From the NCBI RefSeq assembly GCF_028475105.1, contig NZ_CP116936.1, forward strand, positions 3,409,501 to 3,473,500: a stretch of 64,000 nt of DNA, written 5' to 3'. The stretch's first letter is position 1; each line of letters opens with the position of its first letter. The notes under the pieces were generated by a model. It searched no databases, had not been told where the DNA came from, and saw only the letters and a list, made by a program, of their open reading frames with translations. The position numbers were made by a program, and so were the translations under genes. Positions 44,812-54,018 of this stretch are shown in pieces. The stretch comes from Micromonospora sp. LH3U1. Its GTDB lineage: Bacteria > Actinomycetota > Actinomycetes > Mycobacteriales > Micromonosporaceae.

Positions 44812-45732
44812 CTAGGCAGCCCCGCCGTCGGGGAAGGTTTCGCGCAGCGCCGGGTCCAGCGATCGGCCGGTCGTCGGCTCGATGAACAACTCGGCGAGTA
44901 GGAGGTCGGCAAGGTGGCTCGGGTTCATGCCGGACTCCTTGCCGCTGCGGGCCTGGAGTGCGCCGCCGAGGCGTAGGGCGGCCTTTACCGCGCCGGCCGG
45001 GAGGCGGGCGACCCGGCGGCGTCGGCCGACGGCCTCGGCGATGCGCCCGATCATGTCGTTCCAGGTGAGATTCTCGTCGGCGACGGGGATGTCCGCACCG
45101 CTCGCCTGCTCCAGCGCGTCCATCGCGACGTCCGCGACGCTGCGGGCCGAGGCCGCGGCGCTTCCGCCGGTGGGAACAGCCAAGGGGGTACGCGAGCGCG
45201 CCCACCGGTCCAACGGCCCGGACCAGTTGGGTAGCCGGTCACCGGCCCGACCGAAGATGAACGGCAACTCGAGTACGGCGATCGGCAACTCCGGGCCGGC
45301 CGCCGACCGTCCCTCCTGGGCCTGCTCCAGGCGGCAACGGATGTACGTGTGACGCTCCGCGAGCCGCCACTGCGGATGTAGCCGGTCGAAATAGGTGTAG
45401 TACGAGCCCATGATGACGCCGCGGCTGAGACCTTCGAGGCGGGCGGCAGTGCACAGGCGTACCACCGGCTCGACGTTGTCCCGGCGGAACGCCGGGTAGA
45501 TCGGCTTGGGCAGCGGTCGCTGCTCGTCGGTGCGGGTGGCATAGACCACGCCGTCATGACCGGCGAGCAGCGGCCGCAGATCGTCGATCGAGGCGGACTC
45601 GACATCGAGCAGGTGATCGACACCCGGCTGGGCGGTACGCGCCACCGTGGTCGCCTCATGTCCCCGCTCGCGCAGCACGTTTACGACATGAGCGCCGATC
45701 AGGCCACTGCCACCCACCACGAGAATGCGCAC
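44812..45732 (-). CDS. NAD-dependent epimerase/dehydratase-like protein (SDR)
   Basis: This 306-residue extended-SDR protein starts at GTG 45732 (VRILVVGGSGLIGAHVV), which carries the GGxGxxG nucleotide site. Asp in LLDVESAS and VYATRTDEQ mark the second strand and the hydroxyl side of the cofactor. The catalytic YxxxK is not clean: SYYTYFDRLH lies where it would be, and the later ERHTYIRCRLEQAQ has no Lys. It may therefore be an atypical member that binds NAD(P) but is a reductase of another kind, or a non-catalytic sensor (NmrA-like). The substrate is unknown. Confidence 0.8.
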   Translation of the reverse strand: MRILVVGGSGLIGAHVVNVLRERGHEATTVARTAQPGVDHLLDVESASIDDLRPLLAGHDGVVYATRTDEQRPLPKPIYPAFRRDNVEPVVRLCTAARLEGLSRGVIMGSYYTYFDRLHPQWRLAERHTYIRCRLEQAQEGRSAAGPELPIAVLELPFIFGRAGDRLPNWSGPLDRWARSRTPLAVPTGGSAAASARSVADVAMDALEQASGADIPVADENLTWNDMIGRIAEAVGRRRRVARLPAGAVKAALRLGGALQARSGKESGMNPSHLADLLLAELFIEPTTGRSLDPALRETFPDGGAA

Positions 45733-45975
45733 GCTGCATCGTCCACTCTGGAGCCCGGTGCTTGTCAAGCCGCAATGGGCATCAGCTGGAGAGTGGACCG
45801 GCCCGGATGATCAGCCACACGCTCGGATGCCGACAATCCCGGTTACGCGGGCGATGGCGGGTAGGTTCGACGTTGGACCGGGCAATCCGGGCCGGTGGAC
45901 GTCCGTGAGCTGGCTCGGGCCGCCGCTCAGACGAGGATGACGCGATCGATGCCATCGCGATGAACGGGGTTGAGG

Positions 45976-46560
45976 ATGCCGGAACCGCGCGCCTTCTGGC
46001 TGGACGAGCAGTTCGACCGTGAGCACGGCGCCGACGGGTGTGGTCGCTACGAGGCCGAGGTGCTGAGGCGGATCGACGACTTCACCGACACCTGGGGCGA
46101 CATCGCGCCGGTCGAGTTCGCCGCGACGGCATGGCGGGTGGCCAGTGAGCTGTCGCCCGGCTTCGTCCGCTGGCACCGGCGGATTGTCTCGGCGACCTGC
46201 GCGCGAAGCCCGTGGGACGGCAGCATGGTCGGCGCGGTGACGGTGATCTCCCGCTGGCCGGCTGAGCTCACCTGGACGAAGCAGTGGCAGCGCGACCGTG
46301 GCTGGCGGGACTGGCCCCAACTGTTCGGCCAGTACACGACACCGACCGAGCAGGATCAGACGCGAAGCCCGCATCTGCGGGCGATGCTCCAGGTGGAGGC
46401 GCCGGTCCCGCTCGATGATCTGCCGCCGGCCCCGGACGGTCCGGATGACTCCGTGGCGATCACGGCGCGCAGAGCCGTGGTGGTGCTGGCTCGGGAGCTC
46501 AACGACCTCCTCGCCCCGATCATCGGCCAGCTCGAGGCCGGGGTTCCTGCAGACTCCTGA
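45976..46560 (+). CDS. Hypothetical protein
   Basis: This 194-residue protein starts at ATG 45976 with GAACGGGG upstream (a TTG at 45970 is possible). It is Trp-rich and mostly helical (WGDIAPVEFAATAWRVASELSPGFVRWHRRI, WTKQWQRDRGWRDWPQLFG), with no signal or membrane segment. The C-terminal helix TARRAVVVLARELNDLLAPIIGQLEAG is regular. No family is recognised. The 243-bp gap before it, after the epimerase start, has no feature I can support. A strong terminator follows. Confidence 0.6.
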   Translation: MPEPRAFWLDEQFDREHGADGCGRYEAEVLRRIDDFTDTWGDIAPVEFAATAWRVASELSPGFVRWHRRIVSATCARSPWDGSMVGAVTVISRWPAELTWTKQWQRDRGWRDWPQLFGQYTTPTEQDQTRSPHLRAMLQVEAPVPLDDLPPAPDGPDDSVAITARRAVVVLARELNDLLAPIIGQLEAGVPADS

Positions 46561-46605
46561 CCTGCGCCCGGCCCCTCACGGCCGTAGGGGTGGGTGACCC
46601 GGCAC

Positions 46606-46646
46606 CGGTGGGCCCGGCCTGGTCAGCGACCAGGCCGGGCCCACCG
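46606..46646. terminator. Bidirectional terminator, 19-bp perfect stem
   Basis: The stem pairs 46606-46624 with 46628-46646 around a 3-nt loop. It serves the hypothetical gene (ends 46560) and the convergent secreted dehydrogenase (stop at 46651). Confidence 0.9.
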
Positions 46647-46650
46647 CCCG

Positions 46651-49476
46651 TCAGCCGGTCAGGATGAACTTCTCCCAGGACCCGACCGTCGTACGGTTGG
46701 CGATCAGTGCTGCCGCACCGGCGTTCTCGGCGGCCACGATCTGGTTGTTGGCCAGGGCACGCAGGCCGACCGTCCCGTCCGAGTTGGTGATGAGCTGGAA
46801 GGTCTCCCACGGTCCGATCGTCGTGCGGTTCGCGATCAACGGTTCGGCGCCCGCGTTCTCGGCGCAGACGTACAGCCCGTTGGCGCGCGACCGTAGGGCG
46901 ATGGTGCCGTTGCCGGCGTCGACCCGGTCGAACTGCTCAGTCGTCCCGACGGTGGCCCGGTTGGCGATCAGCGGGCTGGTGCCGACAGCCGACACGTACT
47001 GGTTGTTGACCTGCGCCCGCAGGCTGATCCCTCCGGGTCCGCCGCCGGCGCCGGTGGTGAAGGTGAACGAGTCGACGTCGAACAGGTTGCCGGAAGCGCC
47101 CTTGAACACCAGGTACAGGGTGGTCGTCGAGGCGGGCGGGTTACTGATGGCGCTGGACACCTCGGTGAAGGTGTCCCAGCCACCGGTCACCGGCACGGTG
47201 ACGGTGCCCAGCAGAGTGCCGGTGGCGGATCCGGCGCGTACCTCGATGGTGCCGCCCGCGCCGGCCGAGGAGACCCGAGCGGTGAACCGGTTCGCGTTGG
47301 CCAGGTGGTACGGCTGGTACGAGATCCAGTCGTTGTTCTCGATGAATCCGGCCGTGCGGCCACCCTCGGCGCTGGGGTGGTCGGCGAGCTGGACGCCGGA
47401 CTGTGCGCCGAAGTGCTCGCCCTGCCGGTGTTTCGGTTGCAAAGTCTTGATGCTGTGCGTGGTGAGCCCGCCGTTGTCGGTGTAGGCGGCGTCGAAGACG
47501 CCGTAGATGTTGGCCGCCGCGTCGTGCTCACCGTCGGTGGGAACGGTGATCGTGCCGCTGCAGCCGGTCTTCGAGGTGATCTGGTGAGCATGGCTGTCGT
47601 GGCCCAGCGCGTAGGTGAGGCTCACCCGCGCACAGTTGATCGTGCCGTCCTGCGGGTCGCTCACGGCGATCTGGTAGGGCACCGTGTCACCGAAGCTGAA
47701 GAGCTGCCCGTCGGTGGGCAGGGTGAGCGAGACCGTCGGGGCGGTGTTGCCGACGGTGACGACCAGGCTCGCCGTGCCGGACAGGCCGGTCGGGTCGGTG
47801 ACCTTCAGGGTGGGGCTGTACGTGCCGTTCGTGGAGTACGTCTTCGTGGGGTTGGCCGCCGTCGACGTGGTGCCGTCGCCGAAGGTCCACAGGTAGCTCA
47901 GCGCGCCACCCTCCGGGTCGGAGCTGCCGGCCGACGAGAAGGCGACGGTCAGCGGGTTCGGCCCGGAGGTGGGATTCGCCGAGGCGACCGCGATGGGGCT
48001 GCGGTTGCCGCCGCCGATGTACTCGATCCGGAAGAGCGCCTGGTTGTTCGAGCCGGTGCCGTAGTCCAGCACGTACAGCGCACCGTCCGGGCCGAAGGCC
48101 ATGTCCATGACCTGGGTGCCGGTCCACGGGAAGTCGGAGATCTCTCCACGGGTGCCGTCGGCGTTGACCGCGATCGCCTTGATCCAGCGGCGGCCGTACT
48201 CGCCGGCGAAGTAGCGGCCGTCCAGCGATGCGGGGAACTTGATGCTGGAGTTGAGCGAGGCGTTGTACCGGTACACCGGCCCGCCCATGGGTGACTCCGA
48301 GCCGCTGCCGAACTCCGACGGCGACCCGGCGTCGCCGTACTTGATCCAGCTCGGCTTCGCCGCGGGCAGCGTGGTGAGCCCGGTGTTGCGGAACGAGTTG
48401 TTGGTCGGCCCGCCCGTGCAGGTGTACTTGGCCTGCGACGGGCCGGACGGGAAGGTGTATTCATTGTATGTTTCGGCGGTCGTGTTGGTGCCGGTGCAGT
48501 ACGGCCAGCCGTAGTTGCCGGGCGCGGTGATGCGGTTGAACTCGACCTGACCCGCGGGGCCACGGTTCGCGTCGCCCGTGCCGGCGTCGGGGCCGTAGTC
48601 GCCGAGGTAGACGATGCCGGTCGCCTTGTCGACGCTCATCCGGAACGGGTTGCGCAGGCCCATCGCGTAGATCTCCGGGCGGGTCCGGGCCGTGCCGGGC
48701 GCGAACAAATTGCCGGACGGGATCGTGTACGAGCCGTCCGCCTGCGGCTTGATCCGCAGCACCTTGCCCCGCAGGTCGTTCGTGTTGCCCGCCGAGCGCT
48801 GGGCGTCGAACTGCGGGTTCCGGTTGGTCCGCTCGTCGAGAGGCGCGTACGAGTTGGACTCGAACGGGTTCGTGTCGTCGCCGGTGGTCAGGTACAGGTT
48901 GCCGGCGGCGTCGAAGTCCAGGTCGCCGCCGACGTGGCAGCACTGCCCACGGTCGTTGTCGACCTGGAGCATGATCCGCTCGCTGCTCATGTTGAGCGTG
49001 TCGTCGGTGTCGAGCGTGAACCGGGACAGCCGCAGGTGCCCTCTCCACCGATCGAAGTCCGACGCCGTGCCGGTGGTCGGGGCGTCCCCGGACGGGGTGC
49101 TCAGCGTGGGGGAGTAGTAGAGGTAGACGTACCGGTTGGTGGCGAAGTTGGGGTCGACGGCGACGCCCTGCAACCCCTCCTCGTCGTGGGTGTAGACGGA
49201 CAGGGTGCCGGCGACCTTGGTGTTGCCGGCCACGTCGGTCACCCGCACGACGCCGTTGCGGGCGGTGTGGATCACCGAGCGGTTGGGCATGACGGCCAGG
49301 GACATGGCCTCACCGAGCTCCGCCGAGCCGGTGGCGAGTTTGACCTGTTGATAGTCCGAGGCGGGAATCGCCGCCGCCTGGGCGGTGGATGGCGCGGCAA
49401 CGGCCAGGGTCACGCTCGCGGCGGCGGTGAGCGCCGCGACGAGGGCCCGGGGCCAGCGCCGGGGGTACGAGGGCAT
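46651..49476 (-). CDS. Secreted PQQ-type sugar dehydrogenase with PKD, CBM6 and beta-trefoil domains
   Basis: This 941-residue exported protein starts at ATG 49476 behind GAGGAAGGA. It has a signal peptide (1-35: RRWPRALVAALTAAASVTLAVA, AQAAA). Residues 45-485 are a GSDH six-bladed propeller with EEGLQGVAVDPNF, RGQCCHVGGDLDFDAAGNLYLTTGD, YAMGLRNPFRMS and VMDMAFGPDGALYVLDYG. A PKD domain spans about 492-575 (WTFGDGTTST), then an Ig-like part and CBM6-like sugar-binding module (about 680-808), and a fascin/ricin-like beta-trefoil (about 815-941) with repeats of N-x-Q-Y-V-x-A and ALIANRTTVG. It probably oxidises or binds polysaccharide outside the cell. The trefoil is shared with the next protein. 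Confidence 0.88.
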   Translation of the reverse strand: MPSYPRRWPRALVAALTAAASVTLAVAAPSTAQAAAIPASDYQQVKLATGSAELGEAMSLAVMPNRSVIHTARNGVVRVTDVAGNTKVAGTLSVYTHDEEGLQGVAVDPNFATNRYVYLYYSPTLSTPSGDAPTTGTASDFDRWRGHLRLSRFTLDTDDTLNMSSERIMLQVDNDRGQCCHVGGDLDFDAAGNLYLTTGDDTNPFESNSYAPLDERTNRNPQFDAQRSAGNTNDLRGKVLRIKPQADGSYTIPSGNLFAPGTARTRPEIYAMGLRNPFRMSVDKATGIVYLGDYGPDAGTGDANRGPAGQVEFNRITAPGNYGWPYCTGTNTTAETYNEYTFPSGPSQAKYTCTGGPTNNSFRNTGLTTLPAAKPSWIKYGDAGSPSEFGSGSESPMGGPVYRYNASLNSSIKFPASLDGRYFAGEYGRRWIKAIAVNADGTRGEISDFPWTGTQVMDMAFGPDGALYVLDYGTGSNNQALFRIEYIGGGNRSPIAVASANPTSGPNPLTVAFSSAGSSDPEGGALSYLWTFGDGTTSTAANPTKTYSTNGTYSPTLKVTDPTGLSGTASLVVTVGNTAPTVSLTLPTDGQLFSFGDTVPYQIAVSDPQDGTINCARVSLTYALGHDSHAHQITSKTGCSGTITVPTDGEHDAAANIYGVFDAAYTDNGGLTTHSIKTLQPKHRQGEHFGAQSGVQLADHPSAEGGRTAGFIENNDWISYQPYHLANANRFTARVSSAGAGGTIEVRAGSATGTLLGTVTVPVTGGWDTFTEVSSAISNPPASTTTLYLVFKGASGNLFDVDSFTFTTGAGGGPGGISLRAQVNNQYVSAVGTSPLIANRATVGTTEQFDRVDAGNGTIALRSRANGLYVCAENAGAEPLIANRTTIGPWETFQLITNSDGTVGLRALANNQIVAAENAGAAALIANRTTVGSWEKFILTG

Positions 49477-49563
49477 GATCGTCCTTCCTCGACGACCGGG
49501 GACCGGGCGTGCGGGGGCGCACCACGGCCAGGTGGAGGTGGTGAAGAGCCAACCGGAGCGGGG

Positions 49564-50742
49564 TCAGCCGGTAACGAGGTCGAACTTCTCCCACTGGCCG
49601 ACGGAGGTCCGGTTGGCGATCAGCGCGGACGCGCCCGCGTTCTCGGCGGCGACGTACCGGTTGTTCACCGTGGCCCGCAGGCTCACCGTGCCGTCGGAGT
49701 TGCGGACGAGCTGGAAGGTTTCCCAGGCACCGGCGGTGGCCCGGTTGGCGATCAGCGCGGCGGCGCCGGCGTTCTCGGCGGCGACGTACTGCCCGTTGCC
49801 CTTGGCGCGCAGCGCGACGTTGCCGTTTCCGAGGTCGACCAGGTCGAACCGCTCGGTGGTGCCGATGGCGCTGCGGTTGGCGATCAGCGCGGTGGTGGAG
49901 TTGGGCGCGCTGACGTACTGGTTGTTGGCCCGGGCGCGCAGGCTGGAGCCGCTGGGCGGCGGCGTCGTGGTGCGCGGCGAGCAGTCGGCCGTCACGGCGC
50001 CGGCGGCGACGCGGAGGCCGCCGAGCAGCATCCGGGTGAAGTTCGTGTCGCTGTACGACGCTTCGGTGTGCCCGAGGCCCGTGTACCAGGCCCGCCCGCC
50101 GCCGTACGCCTTGCACCAGGTGATCGGGTGGTCGCCGCTCATGTTGCCGCCGCTGTAGGACGACTCGTCGAGGCTGGCGAGGACCCGCACGTTCGGCCGG
50201 GGGTTGGTGCGGTAGTTGTACCACTCGTCGGAGCGGACCCAGGTGTCGCCCAGGTGGGCGGTGGAGGGGTTGGTCCGGTCCTCGACTCGGACGGTGGCGG
50301 TCTGGATCGCCGGGTGCGAGTCGAACCACGCCCCGACCAGCCCGCCGTACCACGGCCAGCTGTACTCGGTGTCGGCGGCGGCGTGCACGCCGACGTATCC
50401 GCCACCAGCGGCGATGTACGACTCGAAGGCCGTCTGCTGGGTGGCGTTGAGGACGTCGCCGGTCGTCGACAGGAAGACCACCGCCTGGTACTGGGCCAGG
50501 TTGGCGGTGGTGAACTGGGCGGCGTCCTCGGTCGCGGTCACGGTGAAGCCGTTGGCGGAGCCGAGCTGCTGGATCGCGGTGATGCCGGTCGGGATGGACG
50601 AGTGGCGGAAGCCGGCGGTCTTGCTGAACACCAGGACCTTGGTCAGTGGTGCTGCCGAGGCCGGCGCCGGAAGGGCTACCAGGGTGGCCAGCATCACGGC
50701 CAGGCCGGTGACGAGTGCTGACAAACGGGGACGGGAACGCAT
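49564..50742 (-). CDS. Secreted ThuA-like protein with beta-trefoil domain
   Basis: This 392-residue protein starts at ATG 50742 behind AGAGGAGCAGG. It has a signal peptide (1-30: LSALVTGLAVMLATLVALPAPASA) and a ThuA-like glutamine-amidotransferase-fold domain (about 34-255: VLVFSKTAGFRHSSIPTG, YQAVVFLSTTGDVLN, GGGYVGVHAAADTEYSWPWYGG, AYGGGRAWYTGLGHTEAS). After a TTTPPPSGSS linker comes a fascin-like beta-trefoil (about 268-392) with three repeats ending ALIANR. ThuA domains are often fused to GSDH and CBM6 in actinomycete enzymes; here the same parts are on two adjacent genes. It is probably part of extracellular glycan breakdown. The two genes are 87 bp apart on the same strand. Confidence 0.85.
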   Translation of the reverse strand: MRSRPRLSALVTGLAVMLATLVALPAPASAAPLTKVLVFSKTAGFRHSSIPTGITAIQQLGSANGFTVTATEDAAQFTTANLAQYQAVVFLSTTGDVLNATQQTAFESYIAAGGGYVGVHAAADTEYSWPWYGGLVGAWFDSHPAIQTATVRVEDRTNPSTAHLGDTWVRSDEWYNYRTNPRPNVRVLASLDESSYSGGNMSGDHPITWCKAYGGGRAWYTGLGHTEASYSDTNFTRMLLGGLRVAAGAVTADCSPRTTTPPPSGSSLRARANNQYVSAPNSTTALIANRSAIGTTERFDLVDLGNGNVALRAKGNGQYVAAENAGAAALIANRATAGAWETFQLVRNSDGTVSLRATVNNRYVAAENAGASALIANRTSVGQWEKFDLVTG

Positions 50743-51157
50743 GGTCCTGCTCCTCTGCTGAGCGTCGACCCGGGCACGCGCGTCAGTGGGCGTGCGGACT
50801 CGCCGGGGCCGGGTTGGCGGTGGTACGGAGCCGGGCCGCCGATGCTCGGCTGAGGTGGTGCGGTGTGGCGCGGTGTTGCCGTTCGGTGCTCCCCACCCGC
50901 CGAGGGGGGATCGTCATGTCGCGGCCGACAGCGCCAGGAGACGGGCTGGCGCGACAGCGGCGACCATTCGCGATGGCACCGCCGACGACCTGGACGCCAC
51001 CAGTGTGGACGGTCAAGCCATCGACTTGTATCGCTGACGCAGTAAACCTCCGATGTCTACGTGGCGTCAAGCCCGCCCGGCGACACCACTGAGGAACCCG
51101 GGCAGGGTGAACGACAGCGCTTGGGCTCCGACAGGTGACCGTCGCTGGTGGGGTCCC
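50743..51157. other. 415-bp intergenic region without a recognisable gene
   Basis: No open frame here looks like a protein and I found no strong hairpin. It holds the upstream region of the ThuA-like gene and the downstream end of the Lrp gene. A TTGACC on the minus strand near 51015-51020 is the only promoter-like hexamer I noticed. Confidence 0.5.
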
Positions 51158-52165
51158 TCAGTCCGATACGACTGCCGGCGCGAGTGCCAGCTGTTTGACC
51201 TGGCGCAGCATCAGCGCGGTCTCGACGGTGCGGATGCCGTCCAGGGCGCCGATCTTGTCGTTGAGGTACGCGTACAGCTCCTCGGTGCCCCGGCAGCGAA
51301 CGGCCGCGATGATGTTGGTCTGGCCGGTGGCCGCGGCGGCGAACTCCACCTCCGCGTGCTCGGCCAGCGCGTGCCCGGCCGCGGCCAGCGCGGACGGTGC
51401 CACGGTCAGCCACAGCATCGCGCCGACCTCGCGGCCGACGTGTTCCGGGAGATATTGCACGGCGAAGTAGAGGACGCCGCTGCCGCGCAGCCGGTCCAGG
51501 CGGCGTCGCACGACGTCCTCGGACTGGCCGCACGCCGTCTGCAGCTCGGTGAGGCCGGCCCGGCCGTCCCGGAACAGCGCGGCGAGTAGCGCCTCGTCGG
51601 TTTCGTCGACCGTGACGGTGCCTGGCACCGCCTCGACCGGAGTGGGGCGCAGGGCCGCCTCCTGCTCGGTGGTGAGGGCGTTGGCCTTCTGCAGCCAGCG
51701 GAGAGGGCCGCCGTAGAAGCGGTGCAACAGGCAGTGTGCGCTGAACCCGATCACCCGCTGGGTGCGCTGCAACCGGCCCAGCAACAGTTCGTCCCGGGCG
51801 GCGAGGCTACGGGGCCTCATCTCGCAGACCACCTCGCTGCCGCCGGAGATCAACGCGACGTACGACGTATCGGGGCGGCGGGCGAGCGCGTCGGCCAGTC
51901 GCTCGGACATGTCCGGGGTGCACCGCAGCCGGACGATCCAGTTGGAGCGGCCGAGCCGGCTCTCGTCGGTCATGCCCAGCACGCGCAGCCCCGCCTGGGT
52001 CTGCAGGCGCCGGAAGCGGCGGGCGATGGTCTGGTCCGAGACGCCGAGGGCGGCGGCGATCCGGCTGAACGGGGCGCGGCCGTCGAGTTGCAGGGCCTGC
52101 AGCAGTCGCAGGTCGAGCTGGTCCAGGGGAGGGGTCACGGTCTTCCTGATCGTCGGCGGCGTCAC
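51158..52165 (-). CDS. Lrp/AsnC-family regulator, two HTH-ligand units
   Basis: This 335-residue protein carries two Lrp modules in tandem. The first HTH is LDQLDLRLLQALQLDGRAPFSRIAAALGVSDQTIARRFRRLQ (about 12-55). The second is DETDEALLAALFRDGRAGLTELQTACGQ (about 188-215). Each is followed by an AsnC-like alpha/beta sensor. The double unit is common in actinomycetes. GTG 52165 and GTG 52138 are both possible starts; the later one precedes the canonical LDQLD. The MFS exporter gene ends 44 bp upstream on the same strand, so the regulator may be co-transcribed with it. Confidence 0.88.
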   Translation of the reverse strand: MTPPTIRKTVTPPLDQLDLRLLQALQLDGRAPFSRIAAALGVSDQTIARRFRRLQTQAGLRVLGMTDESRLGRSNWIVRLRCTPDMSERLADALARRPDTSYVALISGGSEVVCEMRPRSLAARDELLLGRLQRTQRVIGFSAHCLLHRFYGGPLRWLQKANALTTEQEAALRPTPVEAVPGTVTVDETDEALLAALFRDGRAGLTELQTACGQSEDVVRRRLDRLRGSGVLYFAVQYLPEHVGREVGAMLWLTVAPSALAAAGHALAEHAEVEFAAAATGQTNIIAAVRCRGTEELYAYLNDKIGALDGIRTVETALMLRQVKQLALAPAVVSD

Positions 52166-52209
52166 CAGCGTAGGAGCCGGTGACGCCGCCGTCTCTTGGT
52201 TGGGGGAGG

Positions 52210-53781
52210 TCAGGCCGGGACGGTTTCTGGTAGCTGGGCCGCGGGCTGGGCCTCGAGCACCGGGCGCGGGCGGCGCAGCAGGATGACCGCGGCCAGCGCG
52301 GCGATGAGCATCAGCGTGGCCGACACGGTCAGGGACAGGTGGAAGCCGTCGAGGAACGCCATGTTGAGGGCGTTCATCGCGACGTCCCGCTGGCCGCCGT
52401 AGTCGATGACGGCGACCGCCTGGAAGCCGCTGTCGTCCATCGCCGTGGTGGCGGCCTGCTGGCGGTCACCGCTGACGCCGCCGTCGGCGAGGTGCCCCGG
52501 CAGGGTGCTCGCCGCCCTGCTGATCAGCAGGGCGCCCAGCACGGCGGGGCCCAGCGCGCCGCCGACCTGGCGGAACGCGTTGTTGGCTGCCGCGGCCATG
52601 CCGGCAAGCTGGAACGGCACCGAGCTGACCGCGGTCGCGGTCATCGGGGTCAGCACCGCGCCGAGGCCCAGGCCGAACAGCGCGAGCCGCCAGCTCAGCT
52701 GCCCGAACGACGTGTCGGCGTCGACGCTGCTGAGGAAGAACAGGGCGGTCGCCGAGATGAAGAGGCCGGCGCTGAGCAGCCAGCGCACCTGCACGCGGTG
52801 CATGAGGCGGGCGATCAGCGGCCCCACGACGACCGGGACTGCCGTGTTGGTCAGCAGCCGCAGCGCCGCTTCCATGGTCGACAGTTGCTGGACCAGGCCG
52901 AGGTAAAGGCTGAGCACGAAGATGCTTCCGATCACGCCCATGAAGCTGACCATGGCGATCACGGCGGTCGCGTTGAACCCGCGGCTGGCGAACAGGGCGG
53001 GGCTCAGCATCGGCGAGTCGCTGCGCTGCTCGATCACGACGAACGCGGCGAGGCTCAGCGCGGCCACGGCGAACGCCAGGAGCACGATGGGGTCGATGAA
53101 TGAGCCGGCACCGCCCTCGATGACGGCGAAGACCAGGGCGACGATGGCCAGGGCGGCGGTGATCTGCCCCGGCCAGTCCAGGTGCCGCTTTCCCGGCGCC
53201 CGTGAGTCGGTGACCAGCGGAATGGCGATCAGGGCGGTGAGCAGCGCGAGCGGGATGGCCGGCAGGTAGATCCAGCGCCAGGACGCGTGCTCGAGGATCG
53301 CGCCGGCCAACAGGGGGCCGAGCGCGAGGGCGAGCATCAGGGAGGTGGCCCAGAGGCTGATGTACCTGCCGCGCCTGCGTGGGTCCGGCACAGCGTGGCT
53401 GATGAGCGCCAGGGTGGCGGGCAGTAGAGCGGCCGCACCCACGCCGGCGAGTGCCTGGCCGACCCAGACCATCGTGATCGACTGGGCGGAGAGCGCGACG
53501 GTCGCGCCGATCACGCAGAACAGCAGGCCAGCCTGGAAGACCTTCTTGCGCCCATGCACGTCGCCGAAGACGCCGGCGGTCAGGATCAGGGCGGCCATCG
53601 GGAGTACGAAGGCGTCCGACACCCAGGACAGGTCGGCGGTCGACGCGTTGAGTCCGCGTTGAATCGCCGGCAGGCTCACCGACACTGTCGTCACTGGCAG
53701 GTATGCGACGAACACCCCCAGGCATGCCATGACCAGTGTCGCGCCGAGCCGGTCTCCGGACGCCTTATCCGTTGTTGCCAT
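52210..53781 (-). CDS. DHA2 (EmrB/QacA) family drug-proton antiporter
   Basis: This 523-residue, 14-helix transporter has motif A GVFGDVHGRKKVFQAG, the helix 5 antiporter motif GPLLAGAILEHASWRWIY, and the helix 1 region AYLPVTTVSVSLPAI with polar substitutions. A long C-terminal loop before the last helix is present, then a soluble tail (RPRPVLEAQPAAQL). It exports drug-like cations or toxic metabolites; the substrate is not predictable. The TetR gene is 237 bp upstream and reads toward it. No gene was seen in the intervening sequence. Confidence 0.9.
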   Translation of the reverse strand: MATTDKASGDRLGATLVMACLGVFVAYLPVTTVSVSLPAIQRGLNASTADLSWVSDAFVLPMAALILTAGVFGDVHGRKKVFQAGLLFCVIGATVALSAQSITMVWVGQALAGVGAAALLPATLALISHAVPDPRRRGRYISLWATSLMLALALGPLLAGAILEHASWRWIYLPAIPLALLTALIAIPLVTDSRAPGKRHLDWPGQITAALAIVALVFAVIEGGAGSFIDPIVLLAFAVAALSLAAFVVIEQRSDSPMLSPALFASRGFNATAVIAMVSFMGVIGSIFVLSLYLGLVQQLSTMEAALRLLTNTAVPVVVGPLIARLMHRVQVRWLLSAGLFISATALFFLSSVDADTSFGQLSWRLALFGLGLGAVLTPMTATAVSSVPFQLAGMAAAANNAFRQVGGALGPAVLGALLISRAASTLPGHLADGGVSGDRQQAATTAMDDSGFQAVAVIDYGGQRDVAMNALNMAFLDGFHLSLTVSATLMLIAALAAVILLRRPRPVLEAQPAAQLPETVPA

Positions 53782-54018
53782 CTACGCGCAGCTCCTCTTC
53801 GGCGGACCGAGTGTCCGGCCGACGAGTCAGCATCCGTGCCGTCGAGGGTGGGCCGCCAGCCGATCGCATCGAATCCCGGAATACCGACGGGTGGCCCCCG
53901 TACTGCGGGGCTTTTCGACACCCGTACCCGTCCGTGCTGCCGGAGTTGCGGGCGAACCGAAGCACGCGGAGCCCTCGGTGCCGCCGACCGGGGCTCCGGG
54001 CGGGGCGGCGCAGGGGCG

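Noticed and set aside
44812..45732. Assignment as a UDP-glucose 4-epimerase (galE)
   Set aside because: The catalytic YxxxK is not evident and the length and substrate region do not fit; kept as an epimerase-like SDR only.
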